Shown here: positions 1-6,842 of the stretch, in pieces | Position numbering within the stretch: position 1 is the stretch's first letter | How the letters are laid out: the number at the start of each line of letters is the position of its first letter | Source of the DNA: Bacteroides cutis | Lineage (GTDB): Bacteria; Bacteroidota; Bacteroidia; Bacteroidales; Bacteroidaceae | Assembly: GCF_900241005.1 (NCBI RefSeq) | Contig: NZ_OEST01000001.1 | Location: 496,001 to 560,000, forward strand | Reading direction: 5' to 3' | Length of the DNA: 64,000 nucleotides | The notes under the pieces: generated by a model | Told to the model about the DNA's origin: nothing | The model's database searches: none | What the model saw: the letters and a program-made list of their open reading frames with translations, nothing else | Position numbers and translations under genes: made by a program

Positions 1-699
1 TACGAATATTTCCGTCAAGCAAAGGCCGAAGTAGAAACCACGATGATAGGGGAGGGAGACCTGTTTTTTCAGTCCCCGTTTATACAGGTAAACCATTCCC
101 AGGAAGAAGATAAAATAAGCGATTGCTTCGTAAAGCTGCGCCGGATGGCGGGGAAGCATATCTACCCGTTCAAAGACGAAAGCCCAAGGCACATCGGTGG
201 GCTGGCCGATGATTTCAGAATTCATCAGGTTGGCCAGACGGATGCAGCACGCTGTGATAGGTGTAGCCACAGCGATCATATCGAGCACATCCATGTAATG
301 CATCTTGGTCTTGCGGCAATAGAGCCATAGGGAGATAATCAAGCCTAATGTACCGCCATGACTGGCAAGCCCTTCATATCCGGTCCATTTCCAACCGCCG
401 TCGGGCAGGAACTTTACCGGAAGTATCATTTCCCAAAAGTGGTTCAGATAGTAGTCGGGCTGATAGAACAGGCAATGTCCCAACCGTGCTCCAATCAGTA
501 TGCCGAAAAAACAATAAAAGAACAACGGTTCAAACTTCTTTTCATCAATCTTTCTGTCACGGTATTGACGGTGGACTATTACGTAAGCGAGTGCGATACC
601 TATAACCCATAGTAGACCGTAATAACGGATTGGGATACTTCCGAAGAGATTAAACAGTTCGGGATTAGGGTTCCAGTTGATGGAGAATAATGCTAGCAT
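1..699 (-). CDS. lgt: Prolipoprotein diacylglyceryl transferase (partial, C-terminus off the left edge)
   Basis: Lgt is the inner-membrane enzyme that transfers diacylglycerol from phosphatidylglycerol to the lipobox cysteine of prolipoproteins, the first step of lipoprotein maturation. Seen: 233 codons from an ATG at 699, running off the left edge (family length is about 280). RYYGLLW lies near residue 25, a GARLGH signature near 68, SHGGTLG near 105 and a [11 protein letters not shown]...FERVD block near 147, interleaved with hydrophobic segments. This is the order and content expected of Lgt. A -7 box TAACTTTG sits 39-46 nt upstream on the minus strand, so the gene may have its own promoter although it follows three minus-strand ORFs. 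The window is rich in lipoproteins that would need this enzyme. Family assignment is secure. Confidence 0.95.
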   Translation of the reverse strand, partial: MLALFSINWNPNPELFNLFGSIPIRYYGLLWVIGIALAYVIVHRQYRDRKIDEKKFEPLFFYCFFGILIGARLGHCLFYQPDYYLNHFWEMILPVKFLPDGGWKWTGYEGLASHGGTLGLIISLWLYCRKTKMHYMDVLDMIAVATPITACCIRLANLMNSEIIGQPTDVPWAFVFERVDMLPRHPAQLYEAIAYFIFFLGMVYLYKRGLKKQVSLPYHRGFYFGLCLTEIFV

Positions 700-737
700 A
701 TTGTTGAAGGAATAGAGTTATTAACTTGATTATGCAG

Positions 738-745
738 CAAAGTTA
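738..745 (-). promoter_or_regulatory. Bacteroides -7 box upstream of lgt
   Basis: TAACTTTG on the minus strand fits the Bacteroides -7 consensus TAnnTTTG, about 40 nt upstream of the lgt ATG. No convincing -33 TTTG is visible at the usual 19-21 nt spacing. Confidence 0.45.
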
Positions 746-794
746 GAAAATAATCTTGTTTACTTGCCAATTTAGGTTAATATGTATGTGATTT

Positions 795-1739
795 TTATTT
801 AAACTTCTCCGCCACCATCCTGTACGTCGGAACTTCAATTCCTTGTTCCTCCGCTGCCGCAATCATGTCGAAAAGTAACCCCTGCACTTCACTCTCGTGT
901 CCTCTCGCCATATCTTTCTGCATGGAAGCGGTACTTTCGGGCGCGAGTTTGTCGATAACTTTAAGATTATATTCTACAATATCCTCCTTAAATTCAATGC
1001 CTGATTTCCGTCCCAATGCAGCGCTTTCTTGAGAAAGGCCGATAAAAGTATCGCGTACTTTACCCGGCTTCTGGACTTCCCCCATAGGCACGTCGTAGTA
1101 AGCTCCTGTCACAGCCATGGCAGAGATGAAAGACCATTTTACGAACGTATCCCGGTTGATATCGGGGGATATTTCGGCTTTGATGCCACTTTCCTGTAAA
1201 TCACGTTGCACGGCTTCCAATGTTTCACGGGAAACATCAGTGCCCCGGTGTGCCCCGTAGACCAGACGGAATATCTTGCCCATTTGCGTAATTTCCCCTT
1301 TTCCCGAAACGAAACCTACGATGTAGATGCAACCGTCCAGTACCGTTACGTCCGGAACCAGACGCTGGATGCGGGGGCCCGTACCGTAAACGTTCAAGAT
1401 AGGAATAACTACCGTATTTTCGTGAGAAGCGCGTTTGATAAGTTCCGTAATGGAGTCTACCGAATACCCTTTGACGCATACGAAGATGACATCTGCCTTG
1501 TAGCCGGCCGATGAAGAAGCGAGAGCGGCATATTCTTCCGCCGTATAAGCGGGCGTCTTCAGCGTATGTTCGCCCTTCAGGTCGGAATGTAGCCGCAAAC
1601 CATGCTCACGTATGGCGGCAAGATGTTCGCCGCGTGCAATGCAAGTAACGTCTTTTCCGGCCAATGCAAGGAAACCGGCAATACTGCCACCTACGCCGCC
1701 GGTACCTGCAATGAGATACTTTAATCTATTATTTGCCAT
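795..1739 (-). CDS. Ketopantoate reductase family protein (PanE/ApbA-like)
   Basis: A 314-residue NADPH-dependent 2-dehydropantoate 2-reductase family protein. In coenzyme A synthesis PanE reduces ketopantoate to pantoate, but the family also contains paralogues of unknown substrate. Seen: an N-terminal Rossmann motif GTGGVGG near residue 14, a conserved central WSFISAMA segment following a Lys (FVKW) where PanE carries its catalytic lysine, and a helical C-terminal domain. The ATG at 1739 (MANNRLKYL) is chosen because 26 residues of a longer reading frame lack family character. No panB or panC is nearby, so the pathway role is inferred only from the family. It lies 22 bp downstream of a small ORF and may be co-transcribed with ychF. 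Confidence 0.85.
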   Translation of the reverse strand: MANNRLKYLIAGTGGVGGSIAGFLALAGKDVTCIARGEHLAAIREHGLRLHSDLKGEHTLKTPAYTAEEYAALASSSAGYKADVIFVCVKGYSVDSITELIKRASHENTVVIPILNVYGTGPRIQRLVPDVTVLDGCIYIVGFVSGKGEITQMGKIFRLVYGAHRGTDVSRETLEAVQRDLQESGIKAEISPDINRDTFVKWSFISAMAVTGAYYDVPMGEVQKPGKVRDTFIGLSQESAALGRKSGIEFKEDIVEYNLKVIDKLAPESTASMQKDMARGHESEVQGLLFDMIAAAEEQGIEVPTYRMVAEKFK

Positions 1740-1761
1740 TTGAGGTTTCTTATTAGGATTG

Positions 1762-1902
1762 TTACTTAACGTAGTTTTCTTTCTCCATATAGTAAAACTC
1801 TTCGCCCCGGTCTCCATTTTCCAGATCGGTCAGCTCGACTTGAAAGATACGATAAGGAAGGTCTTTTTCAGGACTTTTGGCCGCCCCGTTCTTCTTATAC
1901 AT
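1762..1902 (-). CDS. Candidate 46-residue small protein overlapping the ychF stop
   Basis: A short ORF whose ATG overlaps the ychF stop by 8 bp (AATGTATAA) and which ends 22 bp before the ketopantoate reductase start. The product is charged and polar, with a plausible protein-like core (LPYRIFQVELTDLENGD) and no signal peptide or membrane segment. I do not recognise it. The overlap with the upstream stop is the geometry of translational coupling, and it fills an otherwise empty gap in a run of minus-strand genes. It could still be a chance ORF; conservation in other Bacteroides would decide. Confidence 0.45.
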   Translation of the reverse strand: MYKKNGAAKSPEKDLPYRIFQVELTDLENGDRGEEFYYMEKENYVK

Positions 1903-2998
1903 TGAACCGGAAATGCATGATGTCCCCATCCTGCACCACGTATTCCTTGCCTTCAACACCCAGCTTACCGGCTTCGCGTACCGCGACCTCACTGCCATAT
2001 TTGATGTAGTCTTCGTATTTGATGACCTCTGCACGGATAAATCCCTTTTCAAAGTCCGTATGGATAACTCCGGCGCATTGCGGGGCTTTCCAGCCTTTGT
2101 GATAAGTCCACGCCTTTACTTCCATTTCTCCGGCGGTGATAAAGGTCTCCAGGTTCAGGAGGCTGTAGATGGCCTTAATCAGGCGGTTACAGCCGCTTTC
2201 CTTCAATCCGAGGTCTTCGAGGAACATCTGCTTTTCTTCGTACGTTTCCAATTCGGCGATGTCGGCCTCGGTCTGTGCGGAGATGATGATGAGTTCGGCA
2301 TCCTCTCCCTTGATGGCTTCGCGTACTTGCTCCACGTATTGGTTGCCGGTGGCGGCACTGGTATCGTCTACATTGCAGACGTAGAGCACGGGTTTGGTGG
2401 TGAGCAGGAACATCTGTTTGGCGCACTGCTCTTCATCATCGTTTTGAGGTATTACAGTACGGGCACTCTGTCCTTGTTCCAATGCATCTTTGTAACGGAG
2501 CAGGAGATCGTATTCTATCTTTGCCATCTTGTCGCCACCTACTTTAGCTACTTTTTCCACGCGCTTGATGCGGTTTTCTACCGTGTCGAGGTCTTTCAGT
2601 TGCAGTTCGGTGTCGATGATTTCCTTGTCGCGCACGGGGTTTACCGAACCGTCCACATGCACGATGTTTCCGTTGTCGAAGCAACGCAACACATGGATGA
2701 TGGCGTCACACTCGCGAATATTGCCCAAGAATTGGTTACCGAGGCCTTCGCCTTTGCTGGCACCTTTCACCAAACCGGCAATGTCGACAATATCGCATAC
2801 GGCGGGTACGATACGTCCCGGATGAACCAGTTCGGCAAGACGGGTCAACCGCTCATCGGGTACGGATACTTGCCCCATTTGGGCGTCGATTGTACAAAAC
2901 GGGAAATTTGCCGCTTGCGCTTTTGCACTGCTCAAGCAGTTGAAAAGAGTAGATTTTCCTACGTTGGGAAGTCCTACGATACCAGCTTTTAATGCCAT
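1895..2998 (-). CDS. ychF: Redox-regulated ATPase YchF (Obg-like GTPase superfamily)
   Basis: YchF/OLA1 is a ribosome-associated P-loop NTPase that prefers ATP and is linked to translation and oxidative-stress responses. Seen: 367 residues, the normal length. Walker A GLPNVGKSTLFN near residue 8, the G3 region DIAGLVKGASKGEG near 72 with the family glycine-rich insertion, an NVDD motif in the G4 position near 208, a central coiled-coil region, and a C-terminal TGS domain beginning around TYHKGWKAPQC and ending MHFRFNV. The ATG at 2998 is preceded by a -7 box (TATCTTTG) about 66 nt upstream. It is the first gene of a minus-strand run that continues through a small ORF and the ketopantoate reductase homologue. 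Confidence 0.96.
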   Translation of the reverse strand: MALKAGIVGLPNVGKSTLFNCLSSAKAQAANFPFCTIDAQMGQVSVPDERLTRLAELVHPGRIVPAVCDIVDIAGLVKGASKGEGLGNQFLGNIRECDAIIHVLRCFDNGNIVHVDGSVNPVRDKEIIDTELQLKDLDTVENRIKRVEKVAKVGGDKMAKIEYDLLLRYKDALEQGQSARTVIPQNDDEEQCAKQMFLLTTKPVLYVCNVDDTSAATGNQYVEQVREAIKGEDAELIIISAQTEADIAELETYEEKQMFLEDLGLKESGCNRLIKAIYSLLNLETFITAGEMEVKAWTYHKGWKAPQCAGVIHTDFEKGFIRAEVIKYEDYIKYGSEVAVREAGKLGVEGKEYVVQDGDIMHFRFNV

Positions 2999-3063
2999 AG
3001 TGTTATAGTATTTTTGTTATTATCAATTGATTATATCATTCTTTTTTGTCTCATTTTGGGGTG

Positions 3064-3071
3064 CAAAGATA
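3064..3071 (-). promoter_or_regulatory. Bacteroides -7 box upstream of ychF
   Basis: TATCTTTG on the minus strand matches the TAnnTTTG consensus, giving a leader of about 60 nt before the ychF ATG at 2998. No clear -33 element was seen. Confidence 0.55.
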
Positions 3072-3147
3072 ATCAATTTTAGGCTAATGCGGTAATCTTC
3101 TTATACTTTCTCTTTTGTGGAATATCAGTTTTTAAGGAGGGAATACT

Positions 3148-3155
3148 TATCTTTG
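3148..3155 (+). promoter_or_regulatory. Bacteroides -7 box immediately before the GNAT gene
   Basis: TATCTTTG ends only 5 nt before the first in-frame ATG (3161). Transcription would begin at about 3159-3162, so either the message is leaderless or the true start is the later ATG at 3182, which has a purine-rich stretch (GGAAAAG) before it. Confidence 0.5.
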
Positions 3156-3160
3156 TTCAC

Positions 3161-3625
3161 ATGGATAAAATGGAAAAGATTATGAACCTGTCTTTGGTTA
3201 TTGCCAATAAAAAGCAGTATTTGGATTTACTGTTGCTTGCCGATGAGCAAGAGTCCATGATCGACCGTTACTTGGAACGGGGCGAAATGTTTGTGCTCGA
3301 AGATCGGGGCGTTAAAGCCGTTTGTGTGGTTACCGACGAAGGAAGCGGTGTTTGTGAACTGAAAAACTTGGCTGTTACTCCTGATTTCCAACGGCAGGGA
3401 TATGGAAGGACAATGATAAACTATCTGATAAATCACTATTCGGGAAGATATACTCAAATGATAGTCGGGACCGGAGATGTTCCGGGGACAACCGGATTTT
3501 ATAAAAGTTGCGGTTTTGAATATTCCCACCGTATCGAGAACTTTTTTACCGATAATTACGACCATCCTATAGTGGAAGAGGGCATATTATTAAAAGATAT
3601 GATATACCTGAAGCAAAGCCTTTAA
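3161..3625 (+). CDS. GNAT-family N-acetyltransferase
   Basis: A predicted acetyl-CoA-dependent N-acetyltransferase of 154 residues (147 if the ATG at 3182 is used). Seen: the GNAT core, with ELKNLAVTPDFQRQGYG carrying the Q/R-x-x-G-x-G pyrophosphate-binding loop near residue 80, followed by helix MINYLINHY, and a late GFYKSCGFEYSHR segment typical of the beta-6/beta-7 region. The substrate cannot be told from sequence. A -7 box ends 5 nt before the first ATG, which makes MNLSLVIANKK at 3182 a serious alternative start. The gene converges on an HD hydrolase, and the gap between them holds a 22-bp-period hairpin array. Confidence 0.88.
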   Translation: MDKMEKIMNLSLVIANKKQYLDLLLLADEQESMIDRYLERGEMFVLEDRGVKAVCVVTDEGSGVCELKNLAVTPDFQRQGYGRTMINYLINHYSGRYTQMIVGTGDVPGTTGFYKSCGFEYSHRIENFFTDNYDHPIVEEGILLKDMIYLKQSL

Positions 3626-3639
3626 ATTCATCCCTTTAA

Positions 3640-3755
3640 TGCCAGTATTGTGCCAATAGAGTGGCACAACTTTGCCATCATATTGGCATGCTTGTGCCAC
3701 CCTATTGGCAAGGCTTTGCCACTTTATTGGCACAAAGTCGGCAATGGTAGGGAAG
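3640..3755. repeat. Array A: tandem hairpin array, 22-bp period, TGCCA/TGGCA family
   Basis: In the 145-bp gap between two convergent genes, TGCCA begins at 3651, 3673, 3695 and 3717, and its complement TGGCA at 3662, 3684, 3706 and 3728. Arms therefore alternate every 11 bp and the unit TGCCA-N6-TGGCA-N6 repeats every 22 bp exactly. TGCCA at 3640 and CGGCA at 3739 continue the 11-bp phase at each end. Because loops and spacers are both 6 nt, each arm can pair with either neighbour. A second copy lies at 25834-25939. There is no cas gene and no long variable spacer, so it is not a CRISPR. Function unknown. Confidence 0.85.
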
Positions 3756-3770
3756 GAAAATCCCTTTTCT

Positions 3771-4397
3771 CTATCGTCTTTCCTCGGCATATAGCCGGTG
3801 GAAGACAGACTTCAGCAACGTTTCATCAGCAATGATGGTTTGCAGTTCTTTCAGCCGTTCTGCATTTTTGGAATTAGGGAACCAAAGTTTCAGATAGCCG
3901 CCCGGTGCATACTTTTCCATCAGATGTTTGTGGAACCGTAGGTAGTGCCATTCCTCATCTGTCGTAGGGTTTTGCTTCAGACCATATTGCACGGTGCGGC
4001 GCAGGGTGATGTCCGGGTCAATAATACGGTCGGCTTCGGCAACGATTTTGCCATAGATACTGCGGGGCTCATGGTCGGTAGATGCCCGGTGGTCTTCTAC
4101 GGCTTCTTTCATCGTTTGTATTTCTTCCTCTGAGAACCATTGATGCAGGGTATCATCTGCCGCCAGTATCTCTCCGGACAAAAGATGATGTGTGGCCCGG
4201 TCGCGGCAGAGCCCTGTGTCATGATAAGCCGCGATAGTATAGACCATGCGCTCGTCGGTTTCGGGATGTTGGCGGGCAAGTGCCAGACTTTCGTCAATAA
4301 CGGTTTCCACATGCGACAAATTGTGTGCTTTATCAAAATCTTTGTATCGGGGGATGATTTCTGTTTCTATGTAACGAATAAGTTCTTGAGGTATCAT
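3771..4397 (-). CDS. HD-domain phosphohydrolase
   Basis: A 208-residue metal-dependent phosphohydrolase of the HD superfamily, likely acting on nucleotides or phosphate esters in the cytoplasm. Seen: HNLSHVETVID near residue 28 supplies the first histidine, AAYHDTGL near 61 is the HD doublet, TMKEAVEDHRAS near 100 gives further ligands and AEADRIIDPD near 120 the distal aspartate. The ATG at 4397 is preferred over an upstream GTG (4418), because the -7 box TACCTTTG (4418-4425) overlaps that GTG and transcription would start below it. It converges on the GNAT gene. No partner gene indicates the substrate. Confidence 0.85.
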   Translation of the reverse strand: MIPQELIRYIETEIIPRYKDFDKAHNLSHVETVIDESLALARQHPETDERMVYTIAAYHDTGLCRDRATHHLLSGEILAADDTLHQWFSEEEIQTMKEAVEDHRASTDHEPRSIYGKIVAEADRIIDPDITLRRTVQYGLKQNPTTDEEWHYLRFHKHLMEKYAPGGYLKLWFPNSKNAERLKELQTIIADETLLKSVFHRLYAEERR

Positions 4398-4417
4398 ATT
4401 TATTTTTTTTATTGGCA

Positions 4418-4425
4418 CAAAGGTA
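4418..4425 (-). promoter_or_regulatory. Bacteroides -7 box of the HD hydrolase gene
   Basis: TACCTTTG on the minus strand, about 20 nt before the ATG at 4397. It overlaps an in-frame GTG and therefore argues against that GTG as the start. Confidence 0.5.
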
Positions 4426-4463
4426 GGGCTTTATTTATCTGTGTGTTTCTTTATAATATAGTT

Positions 4464-4495
4464 TTTGGCTGTTTCGGATATTTGCTTTATTTTTG
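4464..4495 (+). promoter_or_regulatory. Bacteroides promoter (-33 TTTG and -7 TATTTTTG) of the GH92 operon
   Basis: TTTG at 4464-4467, a 20-nt spacer and TATTTTTG at 4488-4495 match both Bacteroides promoter elements. The predicted leader is about 57 nt before the GH92 ATG at 4559. Confidence 0.65.
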
Positions 4496-4558
4496 CTTAT
4501 ATATCAGTATGGGATGTAAAATGCTGGTGTATCAACAATCAAACACGACACGGTATTT

Positions 4559-6829
4559 ATGAAATTGTATGCAGGCGTATTGTGCGCATTGTTGCTGTCG
4601 GGTAACCTGATGGCACAAACAGGGAAATTTGGGGACTATGTAAATCCGCTTATCGGTACAGATGTACAGCGGCATGCCCGGGGAGATAAAGCTCCGTCGG
4701 AAGAAAAAGGCCAGACTATGCCCGCTGTGGGAGTACCCAATGGAATGACGAATTGGGTGGCGCAGACGCTGGAAGGTGAACGTAAATGTAATCCTCCGTA
4801 TTATTATTATCACAACGAAATTCAGGGTTTCAGGGCAAGTCACTGGATAAGCGGTTCGTGTACGCAAGATTATGGAAGTGTCACCCTAATGCCGATGGTG
4901 GGAGAGTTGAAGACGGATGCCCGGGAACGTGCTTCACACTTCGGCCATGATAAAGAAATGGCAAAGCCCTCTTGTTATGAGGTAACTTTGGAGGACTACC
5001 GAATTCGTGCGGAGATGACCGGTCTTTCTCATGCGGGAATGATGCGGTTTAATTTTCCCCCGGATGAAGGAGAACGGTATATCGTTATTGAGCCGAACAG
5101 TGATAAAAAACAGGGATATATCAGAATTGATACGAAAAACAGGGAAGTGACCGGTTATAATCCCGCCTATCGTATTTATCAGGGAGGTGGTAAGAGTGCC
5201 GGTTTCAGTGGATATTTTGTAGTCAAGTTTGAAACCGATTTCGATACCTTCGGCGTGTGGAAAGACAGTATGGTTGTAGTGGGACAAACGGAAATTGAGG
5301 GTAAAGGATGTGAAGTAGGCGCTTGGATAAAGCTGTCGGCCTTGAAGAACAATTGCATGAAGGTGAAGATAGGGACTTCCTTTACAAGTGTTGATAATGC
5401 CCGCGAGAACCTGGAGACGGAGATACCGGATTGGGATTTTGAGACAGTGAAATCCCGTTCGGCTGCCGACTGGGAAAAGGCTTTGGGACAGATAGCCGTA
5501 AAGGGTAATGATGAAAAAAAGAAAACGCAATTCTATACGGCTCTTTATAATGCCCGTATGCTTCCGCGTACGTTCAGTGATGTCAAAGGATACTATCCCG
5601 GTTTTGCGGAAAAGCATACTGTGCATCAGGCAAAAGGGTTTTCCTATTACTGTGACTTTTCTATGTGGGATATTTATAGGGCTGTATTACCGCTTTATAC
5701 CATTCTAAGTCCTTCTATAGTGGGGGATTTCTCAAAATCATTTATTCTAAAAGGGCAGCAAGGCGGATGGTTACCTATTTTCCCGTTGTGGAACAATTAT
5801 ACCGCGGCGATGATTGGCGACCATGGTATCGCGATGCTGGGTGACGCTATTGTAAAAGACATTCCGGGTTTTGACTATGAGGAGGCTTACCGATTGATGC
5901 GTAAGAATGCGTTCCAGGTAAATACGGATAAAAAAAGTTATGTGGAAGGTAAAGGGCGCAGAGCACTGGACTCTTATCTGCAATATGATTATATACCATT
6001 GGAAGACAATGTGTGGGATGCATTTCATAAACGGGAACAGGTGTCGCGCACGTTGGAGTATGCTTATGATGATTTTGTCTTGTCGCAGGTTGCCTGCAAG
6101 CTTGGGAAGAAGGTTGATTATGAAGTATTGTCCCATAGGGCGATGAACTATAAGAACGTGATTGATCCTGAAACGGGATATGCCCGCGGACGGCATGCAG
6201 ACGGTAAGTGGGTGGAACCTTTTGAATTTGATAAGTCCGCAGATTATATCTGTGAGGGTACGCCTTTTCACTATACCTGGTACGTGCCCCACGATGTGGA
6301 AGGGCTGATGAAACATATTGGTAAGGAACGCTTTATAAACCGGCTTGATACTTTCTTTGAGAAAGATTATTACTGGCACGGTAATGAGCCGGGGCATCAT
6401 ATCCCTTATCTTTTTGCATTGTCCGGTGAGCCATGGAAGACCCAGAAGTGGGTTCATAGAATACTGGAAAGGGAATATTATCCTGCACCGGACGGACTGA
6501 GTGGGAATGATGATGCCGGACAAATGTCGGCATGGCTGGTGTTCGGTATGATGGGCTTTTATCCGGTATGTCCCGGTTCACCGTATTATGTAATTGGAAG
6601 TCCCGGTTTTGAGGAAGTGGTCATCACTCTTGAGAGCGGCAGAGAATTCAGGGTTGAGGCGAAAGGATATTCGGAGAAGAATATCTATATCCAGTCAGCT
6701 ACATTGAATGGGAAACCTTATAGCCGGTCTATCTTGTCGCATGAGGATATTATGAAAGGGGGTATTCTGTCGTTTGTAATGGGAAGTGAGCCCAATAAGC
6801 AGTGGGGAATTAACAAGAATATTAATTAA
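4559..6829 (+). CDS. Secreted GH92 family alpha-mannosidase
   Basis: GH92 enzymes are calcium-dependent exo-acting alpha-mannosidases that trim mannose from N-glycans and yeast mannans. Seen: 756 residues, a signal peptide (MKLYAGVLCALLLSGNLMAQ), and the N-terminal family opening YVNPLIGTD. A catalytic (alpha/alpha)6 domain follows, with the CEGTPFHYTW segment carrying the conserved acid Glu near residue 570 and GNDDAGQMSAW near 652 carrying the catalytic base Asp residues. Length and motif order fit the family. A good promoter lies about 60 nt upstream. The next gene, another secreted glycosidase-like protein, starts 13 bp after the stop, so the pair forms an operon. No SusC/SusD is next to it. 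The exact linkage cleaved is not predictable here. Confidence 0.93.
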   Translation: MKLYAGVLCALLLSGNLMAQTGKFGDYVNPLIGTDVQRHARGDKAPSEEKGQTMPAVGVPNGMTNWVAQTLEGERKCNPPYYYYHNEIQGFRASHWISGSCTQDYGSVTLMPMVGELKTDARERASHFGHDKEMAKPSCYEVTLEDYRIRAEMTGLSHAGMMRFNFPPDEGERYIVIEPNSDKKQGYIRIDTKNREVTGYNPAYRIYQGGGKSAGFSGYFVVKFETDFDTFGVWKDSMVVVGQTEIEGKGCEVGAWIKLSALKNNCMKVKIGTSFTSVDNARENLETEIPDWDFETVKSRSAADWEKALGQIAVKGNDEKKKTQFYTALYNARMLPRTFSDVKGYYPGFAEKHTVHQAKGFSYYCDFSMWDIYRAVLPLYTILSPSIVGDFSKSFILKGQQGGWLPIFPLWNNYTAAMIGDHGIAMLGDAIVKDIPGFDYEEAYRLMRKNAFQVNTDKKSYVEGKGRRALDSYLQYDYIPLEDNVWDAFHKREQVSRTLEYAYDDFVLSQVACKLGKKVDYEVLSHRAMNYKNVIDPETGYARGRHADGKWVEPFEFDKSADYICEGTPFHYTWYVPHDVEGLMKHIGKERFINRLDTFFEKDYYWHGNEPGHHIPYLFALSGEPWKTQKWVHRILEREYYPAPDGLSGNDDAGQMSAWLVFGMMGFYPVCPGSPYYVIGSPGFEEVVITLESGREFRVEAKGYSEKNIYIQSATLNGKPYSRSILSHEDIMKGGILSFVMGSEPNKQWGINKNIN

Positions 6830-6842
6830 CAGATAGAAGAGA

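Noticed and set aside
1877..2992. 371-codon plus-strand ORF opposite ychF
   Set aside because: It mirrors ychF exactly, and its translation lacks any domain; ychF on the minus strand is unmistakable.
3640..3755. CRISPR array
   Set aside because: The unit is a 22-bp hairpin with no long conserved repeat plus variable spacer, and there is no cas gene in the window.
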